NCBI GenBank assembly: GCA_020740775.1
Contig: JAHEWK010000006.1
Location: forward strand, 2,294,001 to 2,358,000
Source of the DNA: Ilyonectria destructans
Lineage: Eukaryota > Ascomycota > Sordariomycetes > Hypocreales > Nectriaceae
DNA length: 64,000 nt
Reading direction: 5' to 3'
Positions 45,952-58,117 of this stretch are shown here, piece by piece. Both the position numbers and the translations under genes were made by a program. Under the pieces are notes generated by a model. It saw only the letters and a list, made by a program, of their open reading frames with translations. It was not told where the DNA came from and ran no database searches. Numbering within the stretch: the stretch's first letter is position 1; each line of letters begins with the position of its first letter.

Positions 45952-47763
45952 ATGTCAAATGTGGGCATGGCTCAGCGCGATGCGCTGTCCAACATGAGCA
46001 GAGGCTGCGCTGCGTCTAGTTGCGATTCCACAGCCCTATCAACCTCGCCTTTCTGCAAGGCGCATCAAGCACTCAGTCCTAGCCCTGGCCCTGGCGGCGG
46101 CTCTTCGTTAAAAAATAGCTTGCCCAGGGTCACTCATTTCTCGGAAGCCCGGGTTGTGGCTAGGAGAGGTCACAACCGCAGTCGGATACCATCGTCAGGA
46201 CGTACTTCGGTTAAGCCCCAAGAATCTCCAAGCTCGAATGAAGCCGCAAAAGGGAACAAGGCCCTGGGGTCCCCAGTGGGAACGAAATATCAATCATTGT
46301 TCGGCCCAGAGAAAGTGGAAGCTCAGACCAAGCCTGACCCTGTTGCCCCGGAGGATAGGAGCATGAGCCCGCCCAAAGTCTTCAACATCAATGGGTACCA
46401 AGAGCAACGTGTGTCATGTGCAACCAATGTCCTCAAGTTCAGCAACGGGCTGAAAGAAGATGGAAATGCCCCAACTTCCAATCTATCCCCACCAGAGATG
46501 AACCACTGCGCTGAGATCTCAGACCAGGCAATCTTGAACTCGAAGGTCAGGGAAGAAAAAAGTCACAGCGTTTCTCACACCCCTGAAAGGACTCAGCCCA
46601 CTGTCTCCAATCCGACGTCGAACGGAAAACAGGTATCACAGGGCCGCGAGGATATGGAGTTGGAGGATGAGGGGGTAGAGGTATCACCACTCACTCCAGT
46701 CCAAGTATCAACACCAGAACCCATAAGCAATGGCCAAACTCCCAGCAAAGTTGTTTGGGCCAATTTACCTCCTCCTATACAACGCATCGCTTCTCCGAAC
46801 AGCACAGATTCCGGGGAAATGTCCGATGACGAAGATGAGGAGCCTCTAATTCCTTCACGCTTGGGCAAGAGGAGATTCATCATGATGGATCACGATGACT
46901 CCGAAAGTATTTATGAACCATCGGCGCGAGAATCTACCTATTCTCAGAGTCCCCAGATTCTCGCCCAAGAGTCAGGTGATGAATACATGCCAATGGTTCC
47001 GGAGTTACCCGTCCTGTCGCCCCAACACCATGATGGCAGTGATTCTCATAGCACCGGTACCAGTAATTCTTCGCATGGCGACCGCCCTGTGGTGTCTACA
47101 GTCATTACCCGTTCCAGAGTGAGAAGTGAGGCGCGCAGGGCAAAGAGACTGGCCGAATTTAACTCGGATGCATTTGACGCAATGATACAGCAACAGAGTG
47201 AGTTGTCACCTAACGTTGTTTCCGCCTCAGCCCGTTCTCCCAGAAAGGTGATGGCTGCAAAGGAGGACGACCGAGTAGCTCTGCATGTGAACCCGGCCAT
47301 TCATGGGATGCATAACCGATCAGAAGAGTGGCATCAGAGAAAGGCAAAGGAAATCAAAACCCGTGGCGGGCGAAAGGCTTGGTTCGGAAAGGTCCATGAG
47401 AGGCAACGCTATGTACATGCAAAAGCGGAGGAGGCAGCGAAGGAACGTGAAAGGGCTCTACGAGCGGGGGAAATGCCTCCTCATCGAGATCCACAGCCTC
47501 GGGTGTACAAGAGAACCCTGGATTTTGGAGACATTCCTTTGGCAGAGCTCCCAGAGGATGTGAAGAAAAACAAAGCCTGGATGAAGGCGTGTGCCTGGCA
47601 TCGCGCGACGAGGAGCCAGCCTATCCAGCGACAGGTCCCCCAGAAGACAGCAGAAGAGGCCAAGCGAAATGTTCATGTTCAGAGGACGACAGAAGAAGCT
47701 CATCGGTTTTACCTGGATGCATTGAAAAGCCACGGCTTGTCTGGTAAAGAGAAATCAAAATAG
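45952..47763 (+). CDS. Unrecognised protein with N-terminal Cys/His motif
   Basis: Single exon, 603 aa; I do not recognise the family. Near the N-terminus Cys19-X4-Cys24-X10-Cys35-X2-His38 could bind one zinc. Residues ~50-330 are disordered and Ser/Pro-rich. An acidic patch (SDDEDEEPLIPSRLGKRRF) and a basic segment (SRVRSEARRAKRLAEF) follow. The last ~150 residues are charged, mostly helical and look the most conserved: NRSEEWHQRKAKEIKTRGGR, a run of alternating Lys/Glu/Ala, then YKRTLDFGDIPLAELPEDV and KAWMKACAWHRA. There are no membrane segments. Composition (basic clusters, disorder) suggests a nuclear protein; this is inference. A second ATG at codon 6 is an alternative start. Confidence 0.7.
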   Translation: MSNVGMAQRDALSNMSRGCAASSCDSTALSTSPFCKAHQALSPSPGPGGGSSLKNSLPRVTHFSEARVVARRGHNRSRIPSSGRTSVKPQESPSSNEAAKGNKALGSPVGTKYQSLFGPEKVEAQTKPDPVAPEDRSMSPPKVFNINGYQEQRVSCATNVLKFSNGLKEDGNAPTSNLSPPEMNHCAEISDQAILNSKVREEKSHSVSHTPERTQPTVSNPTSNGKQVSQGREDMELEDEGVEVSPLTPVQVSTPEPISNGQTPSKVVWANLPPPIQRIASPNSTDSGEMSDDEDEEPLIPSRLGKRRFIMMDHDDSESIYEPSARESTYSQSPQILAQESGDEYMPMVPELPVLSPQHHDGSDSHSTGTSNSSHGDRPVVSTVITRSRVRSEARRAKRLAEFNSDAFDAMIQQQSELSPNVVSASARSPRKVMAAKEDDRVALHVNPAIHGMHNRSEEWHQRKAKEIKTRGGRKAWFGKVHERQRYVHAKAEEAAKERERALRAGEMPPHRDPQPRVYKRTLDFGDIPLAELPEDVKKNKAWMKACAWHRATRSQPIQRQVPQKTAEEAKRNVHVQRTTEEAHRFYLDALKSHGLSGKEKSK

Positions 47764-48352
47764 CGAGAGAATATGCTTGGCCAGAGACGACACAGGCCAA
47801 GCCGCATTTGGGCGATTAGAAACGGCGGGTGCCGTCATGAGGCGTTCCGGATTGATCAAAAACCAATGTTCAAAAGGGACACATGATAGGAAAGGAAGAC
47901 ACGCATTCGGTCGGTGTTGGGTTCAATTGACATACGCTGGTTGACGGACGGAGGAGCATGGCATTTTGTAAAGTGCCTTCACTTGGAAGTTGGAAAGCGG
48001 TCATCGTAACCATACATGCCTAACAAGATATTTAGCGATCATCGCCAGGAGCGCGTAATTCAGCTCAAACCATAATACAACGCTCAAAAAATTATACAAC
48101 ACTGAAGCCATAATCAAGCACTAAAGGCCAACGCTAAAGCCACAATTCCTAGGGCTAAAGGTGACTGGAAATCAAACAGAACAACTGGTATTGCTATATA
48201 CTATCTATCACTTAGACATTTTCCCGTCCAGACGCCACTGTTACAAAACATCCAAAAACTTGGAAGCACATGAACCAAACCAACGGCGACAAAACGAACG
48301 TGAGTCATCAGAATTATTCGCGCTGTCGGCTCTTTTGCGCCAGCACACGACT
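47764..48352. other. Tail-to-tail spacer
   Basis: It lies between the unrecognised protein and the aconitase. It is A/T-richer around 48000-48260; no gene is seen. A long plus-strand frame that begins here (48161) is the antisense shadow of aconitase. Confidence 0.5.
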
Positions 48353-50953
48353 TTACACGCCCTTGGACAGCAGGTTCAGGGCGCTGCCGGCGAGGATGAA
48401 GCCGGCCTGGTCCTTGGTGATGGCGTGCTTGGTAGGGATGAGGAACTCGTCGCCCGAGGCCTTGGTGACGCGGAGGTTGACCTCACCCTTGCCGCCGTTC
48501 TGGAGCATCTCGAGGAGGCCGACGGTGGCGACTTCGTCGCCGGCGCCGATCTTGTCGTAGTCGGCCTCGTTCTCAAAGGTCAGGGGTACGACGCCCTGCT
48601 TCTTGAGGTTGGTCTCGTGAATGCGGGCAAAGGACTTGGTGAGGACGATGCGGGCGCCGAGGTAGCGCGGCTGCAGAGCGGCGTGCTCACGGGCGGAGCC
48701 TTCGCCGTAGTTGTGCTCGGCGACGACGAGCCACTCTTGGCCACGCTTCTTCCACATCTCGCCAAGCTCGGGGATGGTGTGCTTGGAACCGTCGAGGTCG
48801 TAGGCGGCGTTGACCTCGCCAGTCTCGCCGTTGATGGCCGTGTTGAGCGTGTTGGTGCTGATGTTGGGCAGATGGCCCTTGTACTTGAGCCAGGGGCCGG
48901 CAGCCGAGATGGTGTCGGTGGTGCACTTGCCGGTGACCTTGACGAGGACGCGGAGGCCCGAGAGGTCGGAGTCGGGGAAGGGAGGGAAGGGCTCGAGGAA
49001 GGCCAGACGCTCCGAGGTGGGGGAGATGGCGATCTCGGCGCTGGCGTCGGGGGCCTGGGACAGGACGTTGAGGACCGGGCTGCCAGACTCAAAGGGAGTC
49101 GGGGGGCCCTCGAGACCGTGGGGAGGGGAGAACTTGAAGTCCTTGCCATCGGGGGTCTTGATGGTGTCGGTCAGGGGGTTGAAGGTAGTCGTGCCGGCAA
49201 AGGCCATGGCGGTGACGACCTCGGGCGAGGCGAGGAAGTTCATCGTGTCGGGGTTGCCGTCGTTTCGGCCGCGGAAGTTGCGGTTGTAAGAAGTCAGGAT
49301 GGCGTTGCTGGTGCCCTTGGTCACGCCGTCGTGTCGCTGCCACTGGCCGATGCAAGGGCCGCAGGCATTGGAGAGGACGATGCCACCGGCGTCTTCAAAC
49401 GTCTCCAGGGTGCCGTCACGCTCAAGGGTGGCGCGGATCTGCTCGCTGCCGGGGGTGATGTAGAAGTCGGCAACGGGCTTGAGGCCGGCGGCGGCAGCGT
49501 CCTTGAGCAGGCTCTCGACGCGGGTCATGTCCTCGTAGGAGCTGTTGGTGCAGCTGCCGATGAGGCCGGCGGAGAGAACCTCGGGCCACTGCTGGTCCTT
49601 GACAACCTCCTTGAACTTGGAAAGGGGAGTGGCCAGGTCAGGCGTGAAGGGGCCGTTGATGTGAGGCTCCAGGCTTGACAGGTCGATGGTGATGAGCTCG
49701 TCGTACTCGGCACCCTCGTCGGCGCTAAAGCGCCACTGGGCATCGGGATCGGTGCTGTTGCTGGCAAAGTTCTCCAGTGCCGCGATGTTGTCGTTGGCGT
49801 GTGCTCGGCGGGTTGACTCGAGATATCTGGCCGAAGCCTTGGTGTAGGGGAAGATGGAGGTAGTGGCACCAACCTCGGCACCCTGCAAGTCGTTAGTATG
49901 AATTCTCATTCAGGGACAAGTTAAGGGCAATTCACCATGTTTGTCACCGTTCCCATGCCAGTAGCTGAGAGAGTGTCGACACCAGGGCCAAAGTACTCAA
50001 TGATGGAGCCAGTACCGCCGCGGACGGTAAGCTCACCAGCGAGGCGCAGGATGATGTCCTTGGGAGACACCCAGTTGTTCAGCTTGCCGATGAGCTTGAC
50101 ACCCAGAATCTTGGGGGCCTTGAGCTCCCAGGGCGCTCCGACGAGGGCCTCGACGGCATCGGCACCACCAACACCAATGGTAACGGTGCAGAGACCGCCG
50201 GCGTTGGGGCTGTGGGAGTCGGTTCCCAGCATCATGAGACCGGGCAGGGCGTAGTTCTCAAAGACGGTCTGGTGGATGATGCCCGCACCGGGGGGCCAGA
50301 AGTCCATGCCGTACCTGCGAGCCGCAGACTCGAGGAAGTCGAAAACCTCCTTGTTGGTCTCGATGCCAACCGCCAGGTCGTCCTCGGCACCCTTGGAACC
50401 GACAATCAAGTGGTCGCAGTGGATGCTGGCGGGAATGGCCGGCTTGGCGAGATTGCACGACATGAATTGCAGGATGGCCATCTGGGCCGAGGCGTCCTGC
50501 ATGTTGACACGGTCGGGGTTGAGGCGCAGGTTCGCCTTGCCGCGAATATCACGGCCATTGGCGGTGTTGGTGAGCAGCGACTCCTCCACGTTGTCGAGAT
50601 GGCTGTAGAGGATCTTCTCGGCCAGCGTCAGGCGCTGCTTGCCGAGCACGCGACGCACATCGGTGTACTTGGTGTACAGCTTCTCGTAGGTGGGCGGCAG
50701 CGACTTGACCGTCGAGAAGTCTCTGCGGGCGTCTCTGGTCGCGGCGAGAGCGGCAGCAGATCGGATGGCACTGGGGCCGGCGCGGCGCAAGAGTTGCTAC
50801 CGAGGTTAAGACGAAGAGTCAGTGATGGATGTTCTGGGTTGTCTGGTGGGGATGATGCTCAATTGCACCTAGAAAGAGGCACAGAGCTTGCAATTCAGGC
50901 GGACTCACCGTCATGGCGCCGCCTGAGCGACTGGCCAACTCCATTGAAGCCAT
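48353..50953 (-). CDS. Mitochondrial aconitase, probably Aco2/homocitrate dehydratase type
   Basis: Three exons, 50953-50909, 50796-49936, 49882-48353 (introns 112 and 53 nt); 811 aa. It is a [4Fe-4S] hydro-lyase with cluster cysteines in IGSCTNSS and ACGPCIGQW, the substrate-contacting PNAGGL region and the C-terminal swivel domain (GEGSAREHAAL). Features such as RGKANLRLNPDRVNMQDASAQ and FWPPGAGIIHQ remind me of the fungal Aco2/AcoB group, which acts on homocitrate in lysine synthesis, rather than the Krebs-cycle Aco1; a tree is needed to be sure. The N-terminus is Arg/Ala-rich without acidic residues after codon 14; starting at the third ATG (50914, MTQLLRRAG...) would give a cleaner presequence than 50953. 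Codon choice is strongly biased to C-ending codons, typical of high expression. Confidence 0.88.
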
Positions 50954-51414
50954 GATGGGCGGTGCGCAGTCACGATGTACCGAGTATGGATGACTCTACG
51001 TCGGCCGGGAGTCGTTCCTTGTGTTGGTTATTTGGTGGGGGCGAGTTCGGGGGGAAATTTTTGGCAATTGTAAATTGGCGGGATTGGATTGGAGTTTGAC
51101 CGAGATCTGGGGATGTGGGGGCTCCACCACCGCCGAGCACCGGCCCAGTGGAGGTGGAGATGAGATCTTCAAGTGACACACGGTGCAGTTACTTGAACAG
51201 AATTGTATCTCTCCACAGACCTCTTTGTTCATTCATAACACCTACATAGTAAATGTACACCAACCATGATATAAACCAATCCTTCCTCACTCTGTATCGA
51301 CAGCCAAGTCTCCAAGTGACGCTCAGTACTTTGTTATTATCGCAAGCCAGGGTTCGTCCCAGCATCCATCTTCGGTTTCATCCACCTCTCTCATCCCCAT
51401 TGCGTCGTATCGCT
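50954..51414. other. Intergenic spacer
   Basis: It holds the aconitase promoter and the 3' region of NUP85 on the same strand. Nothing else is recognised. Confidence 0.5.
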
Positions 51415-54400
51415 CTAAAACATGGCAACTCCATCCGCATCCTCTAACCATAACCTCGCGAGGTCCTTGTTCAGTCCCAGCCGCAGCTTTCGTAGCACAT
51501 CCTGTCCCTTGGTCGTCGCCAACCAGCCCTTTCTCCAGTCCCATCCTCGCTGCACCTTGTTTCCAGATGTCATCTTTTGCAGATGATTAACCAACACCGA
51601 GCTACCACTCATCACATAGCTGCTCCCGCTCAGTGAGCTCGTCGACTTCTGCATCATGTCCCACGGCGTCGACCCCTTAAGTGCCTGCGCTGATCCCAGC
51701 ACCACTTCGAAGAAATCGGCGCACGCCAGGTATACACGCTCGCCCACGGTCTCGATGTCCTCGATAGCCTTGAGCAAAATGTCGATCTGCTCCAGCGTAA
51801 TCACAGCAGGTGACTGATTGATAAAGACGGTAGCCTCGCCGAGTAGTGCCAGCAAAAAGTCCTCGCTGACAACCGCATCCCGCGTGTCGTCGTATAGTCC
51901 ACCACGAATGTTGTCGTCGGAGCTGGAGATGACTGCTACCAAAGCAGTCGCCGCTTGCTTCTTGAGCTTGAGCGCCTTGGTCGCGGAAACGTCTTCGAGC
52001 TGCTCAGAATCACGAATCTCGTAAAACTTGCGCAGCGTGGCATAACCACTCAGCATACGGCCGAGGAGCTGTGCCGCTTCCAAGTCCTGCTTGGCTCGCT
52101 TCTCCAGCGTCTCGGTTCGCTTCCGCAGCAAGTCCTTCAAATCTTCATCGAGATCCTTCTCTGCAGGATACGCACTTGATTGAACCAGTGAGTACGACAT
52201 GAGGAGGTTAAGCACTGCCCGTACGCTGTCGGGTCGGTGAGATAGAGCGTAGTACCACAGTGCCTCTCCATATCGGTGCGACTCCTTGGACAAAATCTCG
52301 GCAAAGGTCTACCGGAATGTTAGCTTGTAGTCTTCAAATGATAAGGTGTTCTTACCTCTGCTGTCTCCTCGGCGTAGTTAATCATGCCGAGATCGTTCAG
52401 TATCCTCCAGATCTTGTCGACAGTGCGACTCGAGTGCTCATCGAGGGTCGCCAGGAGATCCCGCAGAAGCTCCCCAACAGTCTCTTCTGATTTCTCTGGC
52501 GAATCCATTCGTCCAAGAACCTGAATGGCCATTTCCCATCCATCACGCTCCACGGTCAGTTGTTCGATGCCGGCGAGTTCTCTGGCATAGAGGACAAGTG
52601 TGGTGTCCTTGATACCTTCCAATTCGTCGGGTCCAGGTTGAGTTACACCCAACAGGGCGAGATCATCCATGTCCAGACTGTCGAGGGGTAGGGGGTTCGC
52701 TGCCTCAGTTGCAGGGAGCCAGTCGCCCAAGGATGCAACCTCGGCCACAGTGCAGGCCACGGGTAGAGACCATGCTCTGAGAAATCCGAGGACAGCGTTG
52801 ACGTTGCCCTCGAGGGCGGAAGCGATTGCGACCTCCACAGGGTTCATTGCGTTAGGGTTCATGTCGGAATCGATAACGTGGTGGAAGGCAGTTGCCAGTC
52901 GTTCAAAGTAATCATCCGTGCTGCCCAGCCGCGATGCTGACGCTCGGAAGCTCTGCGAGTGCGACAGCTTGGGCGCCTTGTGACGCAGATTTCCATCATC
53001 CCACCAGCCAAAGAGGCCAATTGTTGCCTCGCACCAATCTTGGGCCACCTCCATAATCGCCTCGTGGCTTCCGAGAATGATACCATAAATGGTCTGCAAG
53101 TTCTCGTAAATATCCCAGGGGATCTGGCTAGATGCCTTCCTCGCCATTGTCGACATGGATTGCAGTTGGGGAGAAAACTCGTCATCAAGGGAATCCCTCA
53201 TGCCTTGGTCCTTGCCTTCGGCAAAAAGTGTCAGTCTATCCAGAGCAGCACGAGCCTGAATCCGGAATAGGGTCCAGTTGCTGTTCCAGATGTCCCACTC
53301 TGACCTCTTGGCAGGACACTGGTCCAAGACGTCGCAGACGGCAGCAGTAACCCGTCTCACATTCTCAAGGGCTTTGCCAGTGTAGGCAAACTCTCCGTGA
53401 GGACCTCGGCGGACGTTTTCCCAACCAGCATTCCGCAGCAGCTGCGAAGCGCCGTTGACATCTCCTCGAAGCAATGCGCATCGGACTGTTTGCCAGTAGA
53501 GGCTATGAGACGCAGGGCTTGGCTTGTATCGACCGATCTCTCGTACTTGGTCGGGGTATAGGTTGTGGCTCGTTTGCATCCAGTCGAACAGGATCTCGGG
53601 TAGGGGGGGCGTCTTTTCGTCATCGGTGTTGCTGTCGAAACGAGTGTGATGCATTCGGAGAATCAGGTGAGCAACGTAGGCGGCCTTCTCAAAGGGCTCG
53701 GTCTCTGGTCCGGGTCCGATGGTCGCATAGTCTTCACCCTCTGGCTGGGGCAGCTCGTCGACATGGTCATTCCACAGGCGAACAAGGCGATAGGTGATGT
53801 TTGCCAGGGAGTTGTCCATCTTTTCCGCATCGTCCTCTGTGCCAACACCTTCCTCGTAAAGGCGGCAAACAAGTTCCTCCGTCTTGAGGATCAGATTGGC
53901 AGGCTCAGCAATCCTGGCTGGGTCTTGTTGGTTGTATAGGTCCTTGGCGATTGCTGCAAACTGGTAGCCTCGCTTCCTGGAGGTCATACCGAAGTGGGCG
54001 GAGGATCTCTTGAAAATGTCTTCTGCCTCCCTCCTGACTCGATCAGTCGCGGCCGGTGTGTTGAGCATCATCAGGTCCGACTCATCGCCAATCATCGGCT
54101 GTCCATAAGGCCGATCATCATGGCGCATGTTGAGGAACATGTCAGGTTCTTCTGAGTCATCTCGCTCGTATTCCTCGTCGTACTCCTCGCCTTCTGCGTC
54201 CTCGTCCTCGTCCTCGTCCTCGTCCATATCCTCGTCAATGAATCGCTCGATCTCGGCGTCAACTTCATTAGGGGGGCGAGCAGGAGCAGCGTCCATTCGG
54301 AAAAGGCTGTGTCGATGCGGAGGCAGCTCCATCTCTCCTTCTGCGTCGTCGTCCTCTTCTTCGTCCTCCTCGTCTGCAGCGCTAAACTGGCGACTCAAGC

Positions 54401-54743
54401 CGGACGGTTGTCGATCCCTGCCTCTGATAGAGCGGCCAAGGGGGTTGTTGGACGTGCTCTTCGGGGCAAAAAGGTTCTTTGCAGTGCCTCCACCCATCTG
54501 TGAGCCAAAGCTCAAAGGTCTAGTCTCGCTCATGCCATGCATCATCGAGCTCCCCATGTAGGAGGCAGTCGGCGCGCCAACGGGAGTGAAGGAGGCGGCG
54601 GAAGATGGGGGCGGTCCAGCTGGGGTGGTCGAAGGGTTCTCGCCAAGGAAGGAAAACCCTGATCGCGACGGGTTCCTATCTGGTGTCGACGGTGCCGGGC
54701 TACTAGGCGGGCTCGAGTCGGGAACGACGAATCTGTGAGCCAT
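51415..54743 (-). CDS. NUP85: Nuclear pore complex protein Nup85
   Basis: Two exons, 54743-52356 and 52308-51415, with a 47-nt intron (GTAAGA...ctaac...GTAG); 1093 aa. After a Ser/Pro-rich N-terminus and a highly acidic run (about residues 165-200, made by GAG/GAC repeats) comes a long alpha-helical body. Segments such as LFDWMQTSHN, IGRYKPSPASHSLYW, CALLRGDVNGASQLLRNAGW and FGWWDD fit the Nup85 (Nup85/Pom75) scaffold nucleoporin, a member of the Y-shaped Nup84/Nup107 complex. No FG repeats are seen, as expected for a scaffold. The N-terminal acidic extension is longer than in yeast Nup85. It is divergent from the formaldehyde dehydrogenase gene. Confidence 0.82.
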
Positions 54744-56093
54744 GATGGCGATGACTTATGCAGGAGCTCCCTAAAGTGGAATGCGTAGAATTCTCCGAGT
54801 CGAGTTGGCGCAGGGGCGGCGGCGGGGCCTGTCACTCATCCAGAGGATCAGGATCTTTTCGCATGCAATAACCGTTGTCAGCGACGCTACGAAAGGTGAT
54901 CTTTGTTCTTGGTGTTTGTCCAGCTGCAGGTCAACGCGTTTGGGATATTTTTTGGAGCTATCGCGATGGGTAACGAGCTTCCAGCCGATGTTTTGCCGGC
55001 GCTCTGGGGTACTCAGCTCAAAGGCTAGTCTGGTATTTCAAAGACGTTCTCTGCGTTCATTGTGGTTCTTTGATATAAGAGGCGTCTGTGGAAACAAATT
55101 TAGGCCTCATTTTCGTTAAGGTCGTAAGTAAAAGCTCAAGAGCCAATGTTGTTTCCCTGGCCCTCTGCAACTTTGCCTTGGTAGCCAACACACACACCTT
55201 GACTGCCAGCTGTGGCTGTGTTGCGGTTGTGGCGTCGGTTATGGCTGAGTTTTGGCTTCTTTCTGGTTCTGCTCCGCTCAACTTAAATCTAGCGTCCGGG
55301 TCTCAATGTCCTGAAATTAATCCGAGATAAGCAGAATGGAGATCAATGCGGATGACCCGGCTAGCGCAGGCGACGGTCTTTTCTCGCTGAGATGCTCGGG
55401 ATTTCTATGGCATTCAGGTCCATTTTTGTCTAGCAGTTTCCACGCCCAGGCGAAGCAACTGCCAACATTCCGGTTTAAATCGGGTTCTAGGTTCGCAGAA
55501 ATGGCGTTTGGCTCACGTCCCTCTGCTCCAGCGAATAGCCTGCGTTTCTGACTCACTCGGCCTGTTGGCAACGCCGGGATGCGGACGGTACAGACGGTAC
55601 GGCTTCCGTGTAAAGCATAAACTGCCGAGCTATTCCTGAGCTATCACCGCACCTCGGAACGGGTCCCGTACTCGTCATTTGCCTTTGACGAGTAATGCTT
55701 CCCCGCGTCTCGTACACAGCTGGCTGCAACGCCAAGGCCTGTACCAATGGCACAGGCTTCCAACCCACAGCGCGCCAACCTCGTCGCAGCGCACCGCGTG
55801 TCGATCCAGTAAAATGGTGTGGCCGTCTTCCAATGGGCCAAAGCTATGGAGCATCGTCGGGTTCCATTGCCTATCCCAGCTGACATGGCTGTGCGGATTT
55901 CAAAGTCCATTGCGGGGTAGGCGGTTCACGGAGTTGCTCGGGGATCGGAATCTGGCATCGCGGCCTGTCTCCTTACATAAACGATCCTACCTGGGTTGAA
56001 ATTGGCGTTCCTCGACCATTTAAGCCAACAGCTGAGTCCCAGATTCAGTTTGTCCTCTCTACACACAGATTCCATCTCAGTTCTGTTGACACA
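54744..56093. other. Divergent promoter region, NUP85/formaldehyde dehydrogenase
   Basis: 1.35 kb with no coding signal. Short A/T patches and a pyrimidine-rich stretch just before 56094 are consistent with a promoter and leader for the dehydrogenase. Confidence 0.5.
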
Positions 56094-57488
<1,395 letters not shown>

Positions 57489-58117
57489 GTCGGCTTAAAA
57501 ATTAAATAGTAAAAAAGAATGTCAAGTCCAATAATCAATCGGATAGGGAGTTGACCCCATCAAAACTGTAACCGGGGCGCCTTTCTATATGTGCGACAAT
57601 GCCAACAACCTTGATGGCCAGTTCCGAACTAACAAGGCAGCCCACCCAAAACAAAGCCACGGCACGCGTCACGGAGGAATAATTGTATTATATTTGAGCC
57701 GTCTCAGCAGGTCCACTCAGGCTGGCTCCACAGGGTATTTTCCACCAAACCTACCCTATACTGGAAATGAAAATGGGCTTTACATAATCATGGGATCTCG
57801 TATATAGCGAATAAACTCATGGAAATTTATCAAGTTGTGGCCGGAGTCTATTAATTGCCTCGTGTCATTGTTTTGTATTATAACCCTATTTCTTGACGAT
57901 TTCATGGATGTCGAATCTGAGTGACTGAATGCCTTGGAGGCTGCTTAGAAATGAACATGGCTTGGGAGGTGCATAGAATCCGGGGTACCCCCACTAGTGG
58001 CCGGACTAGCCGTGGGGGTTTTTGGGAGAGTTGCCACGGTAGAAAGTCGAAGCAAGACGCGTTCAGGAGGCGACTCATATCAACCTGGACAGCCATTCTG
58101 CAGGCCATTGTCACATT
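57489..58117. other. Intergenic spacer
   Basis: It holds the 3' region of the dehydrogenase and promoter of the endonuclease III gene. It is A/T-rich near 57490-57540 and 57780-57900; nothing coding is recognised. Confidence 0.5.

Noticed and set aside
48161..49678. 505-codon plus-strand frame with a Gly/Val/Leu-rich product
   Set aside because: It is exactly antisense to the aconitase exon; the C-ending codon bias of that gene removes stop codons on the other strand.
50212..50955. 247-codon plus-strand frame
   Set aside because: It is antisense to aconitase exons 2 and 1, for the same reason.
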